This document shows, in pieces, positions 1-5,406 of a DNA stretch of 5,966 nt. The notes below the pieces were generated by a model. That model saw only the letters and a list, made by a program, of their open reading frames with translations. It was not told the origin of the DNA and made no database searches. The stretch comes from Nitrosopumilales archaeon CG_4_9_14_0_2_um_filter_34_16 (GTDB lineage: Archaea; Thermoproteota; Nitrososphaeria; Nitrososphaerales; Nitrosopumilaceae): assembly GCA_002788515.1 (NCBI GenBank), contig PFRJ01000116.1:1-5966 (forward strand), written 5' to 3'. How positions within the stretch are numbered: position 1 is the stretch's first letter; every line of letters starts with the position of its first letter. The position numbers and the translations under genes were made by a program.

Positions 1-13
1 TTCTTAGTAACAT

Positions 14-190
14 ATGGCAAACTATGTGGGAGATAACAATAAACAACAAGTTCATGATTTAGAAAATCAGAAAGAAGATTGTCAAATGGATGAAATTAAA
101 ATCGTGCATAAAAGATACTTTATTCCAGATACATTTGAACAAGCAAATACTGAAGGATATACCAGTTGTGTCCATTGTATTGAGAATTGA
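14..190 (+). CDS. Small HCCC metal-binding protein, copy 1 (58 aa)
   Basis: The product is a 58-aa hydrophilic protein starting at ATG 14; the frame is closed upstream by TAA at 8-10, so the gene is complete. It has the layout Y-V-G (4-6), V-H-x-L (13-16), C23, Y-F-x-P-D-T-x-x-Q-A (35-44) and a C-terminal C52-x-x-C55. H14, C23, C52 and C55 could form one zinc site, recalling the short Ada-like or thermonuclease-tail zinc modules with a final 'GY..C..C'; that comparison is from memory. The next gene encodes an ungapped paralog with 21 of 58 positions identical by eye, including all four putative ligands. Both lie in one reading frame, separated by this gene's TGA. There is no signal peptide or membrane segment. 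The molecular role is unknown; nucleic-acid or protein binding is only a guess. Confidence 0.72.
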   Translation: MANYVGDNNKQQVHDLENQKEDCQMDEIKIVHKRYFIPDTFEQANTEGYTSCVHCIEN

Positions 191-202
191 GAGCAGTACA
201 CC

Positions 203-382
203 ATGGCAGGATATCTTGGGAATAAATCAGATGGGATAGTACATCATTTAGCAGAGATGACAAAGGAATGTTTGATCTACCATATAAAAAAAGAAAATAA
301 AATGTATTTTACACCAGATACTCTTACTCAGGCAAAAAACAAAGAATTTGTTCCTTGTAAATACTGCATCAGTGAGACGTAA
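203..382 (+). CDS. Small HCCC metal-binding protein, copy 2 (59 aa)
   Basis: This 59-aa paralog of the preceding gene starts at ATG 203 (M-A-G-Y-L-G-N-K), 12 bases after its neighbour's stop. It keeps H14 (with an extra H15), C23, Y-F-x-P-D-T (35-40), Q43-A44 and C52-x-x-C55, so the same one-zinc fold is likely. The opening Y-x-G-N-K and the ending 'F-V-P-C-x-x-C' fit the general pattern of small zinc modules in which His and Cys near the N-terminus join a C-terminal CxxC. No strong Shine-Dalgarno sequence precedes the ATG; 'TTGAGAG' is weak. The four codons between the upstream TGA and this ATG contain no stop, so copy 2 could be a separate cistron or the second domain of a once continuous protein. 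The gene is convergent with the winged-helix gene on the other strand. Confidence 0.72.
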   Translation: MAGYLGNKSDGIVHHLAEMTKECLIYHIKKENKMYFTPDTLTQAKNKEFVPCKYCISET

Positions 383-383
383 A

Positions 384-400
384 ATTTAAAATAAAAATTT
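384..400 (-). terminator. T-rich stop of the winged-helix gene
   Basis: Read on the minus strand, just after the TAG of the winged-helix gene, there are successive T runs (AAATTTTTATTTTAAATTT). Archaeal termination commonly uses such T tracts without a hairpin. The assignment rests on position and composition only. Confidence 0.4.
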
Positions 401-408
401 GTGTATAT

Positions 409-816
409 CTAAGAATAATATTCTTTGAATCCCTTGTCGGTAGGATAGAGTTCAATTCTAGAACCGAATAGTCCTTGTTTTTGGATTACCTTTAACATGC
501 CAGTTGTCTCTAAATCTTCTAGTATTGTATCAAGTTCTTTATTATCCAGTCCAGTAGTTTTTTGGATACTTTCAAATGTTTTTGACCCTCTGTGCAATGC
601 ACCCAAGACAAGGCTATTTTTCGTTTGAGGTTTTGAAGACTCGATTTGTGGTTTTTGGTAACGTTCGTTGAAATTTGATTGAGATGAATTTTCTTGTGGT
701 TTTTGAGGTCTAAAATTACCAATTCCATATTTAGTTAATAATCTGGGAATTATTCTCGCCAATGGAATTGCTAAAAAAATTACAATGTAAATCCAAGAAA
801 AATTAGGGTCTGCCAT
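409..816 (-). CDS. Membrane-anchored winged-helix protein
   Basis: The chosen start (ATG at 816, M-A-D-P-N-F) gives 135 aa. One hydrophobic segment (about residues 6-23, rich in I, L, V and W) is followed by basic residues, which suggests the rest faces the cytoplasm. A Pro/Gln/Ser/Asn-rich linker (about 30-66) leads to a C-terminal domain of 69 residues (67-135). That domain has the order of a winged helix-turn-helix: a helix, 'T-F-x-S-I-Q-x-x-T-G-L', a recognition-like helix 'D-T-I-L-E-D-L', then 'G-M-L-K-V-I' and a wing ending 'I-E-L-Y-P-T-D-K-G'. The architecture fits a membrane-tethered DNA-binding regulator, or a wHTH used for protein contacts; the target is unknown. The frame can extend to a TTG at 867 (152 aa, with Met at long-form positions 10, 14 and 18). 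I prefer the ATG because the hydrophobic segment then sits at the N-terminus and an AAATTTAT box lies 23-30 bases upstream. Confidence 0.8.
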   Translation of the reverse strand: MADPNFSWIYIVIFLAIPLARIIPRLLTKYGIGNFRPQKPQENSSQSNFNERYQKPQIESSKPQTKNSLVLGALHRGSKTFESIQKTTGLDNKELDTILEDLETTGMLKVIQKQGLFGSRIELYPTDKGFKEYYS

Positions 817-838
817 GTATTTTGTCATACGAATTAAC

Positions 839-846
839 ATAAATTT
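839..846 (-). promoter_or_regulatory. TATA-like box for the winged-helix gene
   Basis: AAATTTAT on the minus strand lies 23 to 30 bases before the ATG at 816, the spacing expected for a leaderless archaeal transcript. It lies inside the longer reading frame, so if the TTG at 867 is the true start this box is irrelevant. Confidence 0.3.
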
Positions 847-887
847 GTTAATAGACACTAATTCCAAAGGATTTCCTCATCAGATGG

Positions 888-895
888 ATATAATA
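888..895 (+). promoter_or_regulatory. TATA box for prohibitin, possibly bidirectional
   Basis: ATATAATA, preceded by a purine-rich GATGG that could act as a BRE, lies 24 to 31 bases before the TTG at 919. This is ideal spacing for a leaderless mRNA beginning at that TTG and supports it as the start. Read on the other strand (TATTATAT), the same element sits 21-28 bases before the alternative TTG start (867) of the divergent gene, so it might serve both directions. Confidence 0.55.
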
Positions 896-918
896 GTGGT
901 GAGCAGCCACTAGATGCA

Positions 919-1782
919 TTGTCAAAGTATCAATCTCCTAAAGTTAATGTGAATATGAGTGCTGCAAAAGGGGTTGCAGTAGCAATTATCCTTCTTATAA
1001 TTATCGGAGTAGTAGCATCGGCTTCTGTGAAAATAGTAGATGCAGGTCACAGAGGAGTTCTATTACACTGGAGTGCAGTTGATACAACACAACCACCACT
1101 TAATGAAGGATTACATTTTGTGGTTCCATTTCAAGATGAAGTAGTCAACATTGAAGTTCGTACTCTAAAGTATGCAAGTGATGCTAGAAGTGCATCAAGA
1201 GATCTGCAAACAGTTGAAACAACGGTCACAGTAAACTATCACCCAGATAAAGAATCAGTACACATATTGTACAGGGATTTAGGTCTTGATTATGAAAGCA
1301 GGGTAATTCAACCTGCTATAGAAGAAACAGTAAAACAAGTAACTGCAAAGTATAATGCAGAAGAATTAATTACAAAAAGACCACTAGTCAAAGAAGATAT
1401 TGAAGTTGCAATCATTGAAAGATTAAATCAATTTGAAGTTATAACTGACGTTATTTCAATTACGGATTTTGAGTTTTCACCATTATTTGCTCAAGCGATT
1501 GAATCAAAAGTAGAGGCAGAACAAAATGCGCTCAGAGCAGAAAATGATCTTAGAAGAATCGAAGTCGAGGCAAGACAAATAGAAGCTAACGCCGTAGGTT
1601 TGGCTAATGCAAACATTGCCGAAGCAAAGGGTGAGGCTGAAGCCATAGCAATTATCAACAAAGCATTAGCTGAGAATCCAAATTACTTGGATTGGTTAAA
1701 GACACAAGCATGGGATGGTAAATTGCCACTTGTAGTTGGAGAAGGCGGAACACCATTCATTCAAATTCCAGTTAAACCATAA
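919..1782 (+). CDS. Prohibitin/SPFH (band 7) membrane protein
   Basis: This 287-aa protein of the prohibitin branch of the SPFH superfamily has a polar N-terminal tail (1-17, Y-Q-S-P-K-V-N-V-N), one membrane helix (about 18-36) and an SPFH domain (about 40-195) with the prohibitin-like stretches 'A-G-H-R-G-V', 'N-E-G-L-H-F-V-V-P-F-Q-D' and 'V-I-Q-P-A-I-E-E-T-V-K'. An Ala/Glu-rich coiled coil (about 195-245) and a C-terminal 'Y-L-D-W-L-K' to 'T-P-F-I-Q-I' end follow. Family members form large rings on membranes that organise proteins and regulate membrane proteases; that role here is inferred. Length and domain order match eukaryotic and archaeal prohibitins. The start is TTG. An ATG at 955 would lose the Y-Q-S-P-K-V-N-V-N tail, which resembles the N-terminus I recall for marine thaumarchaeal prohibitins, and the TATA box position also favours TTG. 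It is divergent from the winged-helix gene and convergent with the small membrane protein, so it is probably monocistronic. Confidence 0.93.
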   Translation: MSKYQSPKVNVNMSAAKGVAVAIILLIIIGVVASASVKIVDAGHRGVLLHWSAVDTTQPPLNEGLHFVVPFQDEVVNIEVRTLKYASDARSASRDLQTVETTVTVNYHPDKESVHILYRDLGLDYESRVIQPAIEETVKQVTAKYNAEELITKRPLVKEDIEVAIIERLNQFEVITDVISITDFEFSPLFAQAIESKVEAEQNALRAENDLRRIEVEARQIEANAVGLANANIAEAKGEAEAIAIINKALAENPNYLDWLKTQAWDGKLPLVVGEGGTPFIQIPVKP

Positions 1783-1790
1783 GTAGTTTA

Positions 1791-1821
1791 GAAAACACTT
1801 AGTCGTTTTCTTTGTTTTTTT
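1791..1821 (+). terminator. Hairpin plus T tract after prohibitin
   Basis: GAAAAC (1791-1796) can pair with GTTTTC (1805-1810) around an 8-base loop, followed by TTTGTTTTTTT (1811-1821). It begins 8 bases after the prohibitin stop and overlaps the 3' end of the opposing gene. The T tract is the stronger part of the evidence. Confidence 0.5.
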
Positions 1822-2113
1822 GATTATCTCTTATCACATCATACATTACAAGAAATTGATCAGGTTCATTCTGTCTATAATTTTTCTCAAGATTTTGAAT
1901 TTCTTGATGTGAGATTTTCTCTCCTTTGATATCATAATATTCTTTGATAATTTGAGAAGGAGTTTTTTTTATATTATATTTTTGAAGCGATTTATTTACA
2001 AATCTTTTACAATACAAATCATAAAGTACAAATCGATATACAAGATATCCAGACAATCCAATAATTGCCACAAGTATAATCGGAATTATTATGATTGATG
2101 CCATATTATTCAT
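1799..2113 (-). CDS. Small single-pass membrane protein, unknown
   Basis: I do not recognise the family. The 104-aa product has a very hydrophobic N-terminal segment (about residues 5-30, runs of I, L and V with little charge) followed by Y-R, then a charged, mostly helical region (about 32-104) rich in K, N, Q and E that ends in 'K-N-K-E-N-D'. This suggests a tail facing the cytoplasm. No catalytic motif or cysteine pair is visible; the only Cys is C35. Two starts are possible, ATG at 2113 and ATG at 2104 (M4). An AAATATTAAA stretch at 2121-2130 lies 17-26 bases before M4 but only 8-17 before M1, so a leaderless transcript would favour M4 (101 aa). The gene lies downstream of the methyltransferase on the same strand but behind a T-rich stop. 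It converges with prohibitin at a distance of 16 bases; a functional link to prohibitin is conceivable but unsupported. Confidence 0.68.
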   Translation of the reverse strand: MNNMASIIIIPIILVAIIGLSGYLVYRFVLYDLYCKRFVNKSLQKYNIKKTPSQIIKEYYDIKGEKISHQEIQNLEKNYRQNEPDQFLVMYDVIRDNQKNKEND

Positions 2114-2165
2114 AAGAATGTTTAATATTTGATTGTTCTTCTTTGGAGATATTTTTTTATCAACC

Positions 2166-2180
2166 TAAAATAAATAAAAA
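2166..2180 (-). terminator. T-rich stop after the methyltransferase
   Basis: Read on the minus strand, TTTTTATTTATTTTA directly follows the methyltransferase stop region. No hairpin is evident; the call rests on the T tract and position. Confidence 0.4.
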
Positions 2181-3053
2181 TTATTTTTTAGAGCATACTA
2201 AATCAACTTTGTAGTTTAATGTAGCACGAGGATTTAGTTTTAAATTCCAAGCAACGTATGAGGGAGTTTTCGTGTTAGGCATAATTTTAAATCCTAAATT
2301 CTCTAAATTTGTGCGTAATGTTGTTTCATCAAGGGTTTTTTTAACAGAATGTACACCTCTATCAAAGTCATAAGGATCAGAGATTACAAAATATCCAGAA
2401 GATATTTGTTTTGAGACAACAGTTAGAAATTTGACAGGCTCTACCAATTCTAGAACATTTAGAGCAAGTACAAGATCAAATTGTAATTTCCCAAACACGG
2501 GAGATAAAAAATCAGACACAACATAATCAAGATTGTCATGATATGACTTTTTTGCGAATCTTAATGCTGTAAATGATCTATCAACGCCAAATACCACTGA
2601 ATGAGATTCAGCTAAAACAGAAGTCATGATTCCAATGGAACATCCATATTCTAAAACAAAATTTGATTTTGTTGTAAAGTCAAGATTTTTTTGTATATGA
2701 GAGTAAAATTTTGAGGATTTGCTATTTTGATATATGCTGGACCAACGTTCTTCGAGATCAGTTCTGTCGTCATTGACATGATCAAGTTTTGATAAAGATG
2801 TCTTACAAAATTGTTTTAGAGTAGGATTTTTAATTAGTTGGTATATCTGTCCACCCAATTTTTTACGTGAGGAGAGATAAAGTGAAAAATCATCCCACAT
2901 GATAGGAATTTTTTCTATAATTGGAAATTTTGCACTGCATTTTTTACATTCTAAAAACCCCTCCAAAATTTCTTTATCATACTTGAATGTGTTTAATTCT
3001 AATTTTGAGCAACATCTAACACATCTTAAAAATTCAAGACTGGATTCTAGCAT
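2181..3053 (-). CDS. SAM methyltransferase with N-terminal zinc domain
   Basis: The 290-aa protein opens with a Trm112-like zinc domain (about 1-55): C11-x-x-C14 (C15 also Cys) and C36-x-x-C39, followed by 'F-P-I-I-E-K-I-P-I-M', the usual 'YPI.dGiP.m' ending. A helical linker (about 56-128) joins it to a class I Rossmann methyltransferase. Motif I is E135-Y-G-C-S-I-G141, the acidic ribose-binding residue is D158 in 'V-F-G-V-D', a further Asp is D181 in 'V-S-D-F', and 'F-D-L-V-L-A-L-N-V-L-E' (192-202) is motif IV-like. This fits the Methyltransf_11/25 type; the substrate cannot be told and could be a small molecule, lipid, sugar or RNA. Fusion of the zinc domain and enzyme in one chain is common among uncharacterised methyltransferases. 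The ATG start is supported by its position just before the conserved C-x-x-C region and by an AAAAATTAT stretch 18-26 bases upstream. It is divergent from the next operon across 95 bases. Confidence 0.88.
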   Translation of the reverse strand: MLESSLEFLRCVRCCSKLELNTFKYDKEILEGFLECKKCSAKFPIIEKIPIMWDDFSLYLSSRKKLGGQIYQLIKNPTLKQFCKTSLSKLDHVNDDRTDLEERWSSIYQNSKSSKFYSHIQKNLDFTTKSNFVLEYGCSIGIMTSVLAESHSVVFGVDRSFTALRFAKKSYHDNLDYVVSDFLSPVFGKLQFDLVLALNVLELVEPVKFLTVVSKQISSGYFVISDPYDFDRGVHSVKKTLDETTLRTNLENLGFKIMPNTKTPSYVAWNLKLNPRATLNYKVDLVCSKK

Positions 3054-3116
3054 TTTCAGTTAACAGAAGAATAATTTTTGAACTAATAATTTCTTTGATA
3101 AGAAAAACAAGTTAAT

Positions 3117-3123
3117 CTTAAAT
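3117..3123 (+). promoter_or_regulatory. TATA-like box for the 3149-5166 operon
   Basis: CTTAAAT lies 26 to 32 bases before the TTG at 3149, as expected for a leaderless archaeal transcript. It fits that TTG better than the out-of-frame ATG at 3142, which opens only a 10-codon frame. Confidence 0.45.
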
Positions 3124-3148
3124 GTAGTATTTTTGAATTTTATGCGAA

Positions 3149-4345
3149 TTGGGAGAATTTCAAGAATTTGCTGAGGCGTTATTTGGACAATTATCAGTTG
3201 AATTAAACGAAGAAAAGGAGATCATTGGACTAGCAGTTAAAGCTAAGGAAGACATTGCCAATAAAGTACAATTCAAGGAGTTAGATGAGATTGCAAATTC
3301 CATATTGCCGGATTTTAAAGATAAAGTAGAGGAATTTCTTGGAGTAAAAGTTCCAGAAAACATAGTGTTAAAATTTCCAGAATTGGAAGAATTAAAGCGA
3401 ATTAAAGGTGATAAAGTGTTTGCAGACAAAGAATCAAAAGAATTTGTTAAAGAACTATTTCATGCAGTCGCAAAAGAAAATTTGAAAAAAATTGCTGAGC
3501 TAATGCAAGAAGATACTGCAAAATATTTAGTGTATTCAACGTATGCAATCCAATACATTTCCAAAATTACAACAACATATGGAGATTATCTTGATTCTGT
3601 GATTTATTTGAATAAATTCATTTTATCAAGATATCCACAAATAATTCTACATAAACAGGGAGAACCTTACGAATCAAGATTTGTTGATGTGAATTCAGGA
3701 TATATTGGGGCGATAAAAATGACTGTACTTGAAGAATTAATTCATTCTGCACAAGAAAATCTTCAACAAGTCAACAAGAATGCTGCAATGCAAGTAAATA
3801 AAATAAATGAAGAACTGGCAAAAATTATCTTAGGATTAGATACTGAAACAGTTAACAAATTATCAGAATATTGTCAATTACAAGCAGTGCCAGATGATTT
3901 TCCATTTGCAAAAAAAGCTAATTTATTTTTCTTTTTGAATCCAGATCATTTCTTAATTGAACAAATTGGCCCAGATGTGATGACGTTTACACATGTAGAG
4001 ATAGATCCAAAGATTGGAGAATCAATTCCAGAACTTTTAGAGATTTATAAAAAATGGTTAGTTCCAATTCAACAACACCATGCAGCATTCACTGCAATGG
4101 AAGGCATGGCAGCTTTTGCAATTGAGCATATCCTAAAGGATGATCAAGATTTTCAAAACTATCTTGCAACGTTTGTTGGGACTGATTTTTCATCTTATCA
4201 AATAAGAAAAAGCATGGGCAAGGACTTTACAAAAGCAACATATGAAAAACTAGGCAAAAATACCTTCAAAAAAATGATTGAAATTCCTCCAAATACCAGA
4301 GAGTTAAAAGAACCTCAACTATATCTCCAAAAATTGAGTACGTAA
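3149..4345 (+). CDS. Zincin-like protein with altered motif, unknown
   Basis: I do not recognise a named family for this 398-aa, mostly helical, soluble protein; no signal peptide or membrane helix is visible. The N-terminal 120 residues are Lys/Glu-rich helices. At 192-202 there is 'T-V-L-E-E-L-I-H-S-A-Q', which lines up with the active-site helix of zinc metallopeptidases (HExxH) but with Glu195 where the first His should be: E195-E196-L-I-H199. At 314-326 'F-T-A-M-E-G-M-A-A-F-A-I-E' resembles the 'EGxAxY.E' helix that supplies the third ligand (E318) in gluzincins. It may therefore be a divergent or inactive peptidase; this is inference from two motifs. TTG is the only standard start after the upstream TGA at 3134-3136, and it has a TATA-like box at the right distance. 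The stop is 2 bases before the SirB1-like gene, so the two are very likely one transcript. Confidence 0.85.
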   Translation: MGEFQEFAEALFGQLSVELNEEKEIIGLAVKAKEDIANKVQFKELDEIANSILPDFKDKVEEFLGVKVPENIVLKFPELEELKRIKGDKVFADKESKEFVKELFHAVAKENLKKIAELMQEDTAKYLVYSTYAIQYISKITTTYGDYLDSVIYLNKFILSRYPQIILHKQGEPYESRFVDVNSGYIGAIKMTVLEELIHSAQENLQQVNKNAAMQVNKINEELAKIILGLDTETVNKLSEYCQLQAVPDDFPFAKKANLFFFLNPDHFLIEQIGPDVMTFTHVEIDPKIGESIPELLEIYKKWLVPIQQHHAAFTAMEGMAAFAIEHILKDDQDFQNYLATFVGTDFSSYQIRKSMGKDFTKATYEKLGKNTFKKMIEIPPNTRELKEPQLYLQKLST

Positions 4346-4347
4346 TA

Positions 4348-5166
4348 TTGGAAGAGAATTTTGATCCATTAGTTGCAGAATGGCTGTCATTTGTAAAAAA
4401 TCCAAATTTTAACTTGGTAGAAAAATGTCTAAAATTTGCGCAGATTTTGGAATATCCAGATCTAGATGTTGAGGAATATATCAAAAAAATAAATCACATT
4501 GGAAAATCTCTAAAAGAAACAATCAGTGATGTGAAAAATCCGACATATCTAATATCAATGTTAAATGAGCATCTATTTGAAAATTTGGGGTATAGTGGAG
4601 ATGATGATGATTACTATAATCCAAAAAATAATTTTCTAAATGAAGTTATTGATAAAAAAACAGGCCTCCCCATTACCATTTCAATACTTTATACTGAGAT
4701 TGCAAAGTTTGTTGGACTGGATCTCAAAATTGTTGGATTCCCAAGTCATGTGTTAGTGAAATACAACGAAGAGATGATATTAGATCCATTTTATGATGGG
4801 CGTTTATTAGATGTGGATGACTTGCAAGACATTTTAGATACTAGTTTTGGAGGACAGTTAGAATTCCAACCAGAATTTCTTGATGAAGTAACAACAGAGC
4901 AGATTCTAGTTAGGCTTGCACGCAATTTAAAAAACTCATATGTACAGTCATTTGTCTATGACAAAGCCATACGCTGTGTAAACATGGTTTTAGCAATGGA
5001 AGAAGAATCACCAGAAGACATCAGAGACAAAGGAATTTTAGAAGAGAGAATATTAAATCATGAAATGGCTTTAAAATATTTGAACAGATATTTGGAACTT
5101 AATCCAAACGCAGAAGACGTAGACTATATTTTAGAATTAATTAGAAGTATAAAGACAAAAAATTAA
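4348..5166 (+). CDS. SirB1-like transglutaminase-fold protein with TPR-like end
   Basis: The 272-aa protein matches the SirB1/Transglut_core2 pattern. A helical N-terminal part (1-90) is followed by 'N-N-F-L-N-E-V-I-D-K-K-T-G-L-P-I-T-I-S' (94-112), 'V-G-L-D-L-K-I-V-G-F-P-S-H134-V-L-V' and 'I-L-D146-P-F-Y-D-G-R'. H134 and D146 correspond to the His and Asp of the transglutaminase triad, while the Cys region reads G-L-P-I-T with no Cys, so peptidase or transglutaminase chemistry is unlikely. The C-terminal third (about 185-270) has paired helices ending 'A-L-K-Y-L-N-R-Y-L-E-L-N-P-N-A', a good TPR motif for protein contacts. In enterobacteria sirB1 lies near prmC and kdsA; that context is absent here. 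The start is TTG (E-E-N-F-D-P), 2 bases after the preceding stop and without a visible Shine-Dalgarno sequence, which suggests coupled translation. Its stop overlaps the stop of the opposing small gene. Confidence 0.87.
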   Translation: MEENFDPLVAEWLSFVKNPNFNLVEKCLKFAQILEYPDLDVEEYIKKINHIGKSLKETISDVKNPTYLISMLNEHLFENLGYSGDDDDYYNPKNNFLNEVIDKKTGLPITISILYTEIAKFVGLDLKIVGFPSHVLVKYNEEMILDPFYDGRLLDVDDLQDILDTSFGGQLEFQPEFLDEVTTEQILVRLARNLKNSYVQSFVYDKAIRCVNMVLAMEEESPEDIRDKGILEERILNHEMALKYLNRYLELNPNAEDVDYILELIRSIKTKN

Positions 5167-5333
5167 TCAATTATAGACTCTACATCAGATCCTTTCTTGA
5201 TCATTGATATTTCATGACGAGCAATTTTATTTCGTAGTGCTCGTTTTAGGATATCAACTTCGCTACGGAGTAATGCAATTTCGTCTTCGAGTTTTGCAAC
5301 TCGTTCATAGATGGTTTCAGCTTCTGAACTCAT
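5163..5333 (-). CDS. Small coiled-coil protein (56 aa)
   Basis: The 56-aa protein starts at ATG 5333 (M-S-S-E-A-E-T). Hydrophobic residues I8, V12, L15, I19, L22, V26, L29 and L33 follow a 4-3-4-3 spacing without a break, which is a clean parallel coiled coil of about four heptads flanked by E, K and R. A basic stretch (R31-x-x-R34-N-K-I-A-R39) and an acidic tail ending 'E-S-I-I-D' follow. It probably forms a dimer or acts as an oligomerisation adaptor; its partner is unknown. Real coding is supported by the heptad pattern, an ATG with a TATA-like box 25-33 bases upstream, and the lack of a competing frame. Its TAA overlaps the stop of the SirB1-like gene by 4 bases on the opposite strand. 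It lies downstream of the zinc-ribbon gene on the same strand and could be partly co-transcribed with it. Confidence 0.72.
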   Translation of the reverse strand: MSSEAETIYERVAKLEDEIALLRSEVDILKRALRNKIARHEISMIKKGSDVESIID

Positions 5334-5357
5334 GATTATCTATCAGGAAAAAATTGT

Positions 5358-5366
5358 CTTAAAAAG
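5358..5366 (-). promoter_or_regulatory. TATA-like box for the coiled-coil gene
   Basis: On the minus strand CTTTTTAAG spans 25 to 33 bases before the ATG at 5333, fitting a leaderless transcript. It makes the coiled-coil gene at least partly independent of the zinc-ribbon gene upstream. Confidence 0.45.
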
Positions 5367-5406
5367 TTATGGGTAAATATTTTGATGAGCAGGTTAGCTT
5401 TTTGGA

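Noticed and set aside
411..425. AAGAAT/ATTCTT hairpin
   Set aside because: It lies within the last codons of the winged-helix gene and no T tract follows it on the + strand; probably chance in AT-rich DNA.
519..728. 69-aa minus-strand frame inside the winged-helix gene
   Set aside because: It is a shadow in another frame of a gene with clear domain structure; it has no motif and no promoter.
884..916. ATG codons at 884 and 914 as prohibitin starts
   Set aside because: Both are in another frame and do not lead into the SPFH reading frame.
3142..3174. ATG just upstream of the TTG at 3149
   Set aside because: It is out of frame with the 398-aa gene and closes after 10 codons; the TATA-like box fits the TTG better.
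3160..3429. 89-aa Ser/Asn-rich minus-strand frame
   Set aside because: Its Ser/Asn/Thr-rich composition is typical of the antisense of a Lys/Glu-rich coding region; it lies fully within the 3149-4345 gene.
4266..4484. 72-aa minus-strand frame across the operon junction
   Set aside because: It is antisense to two well-supported genes and has no recognisable features.
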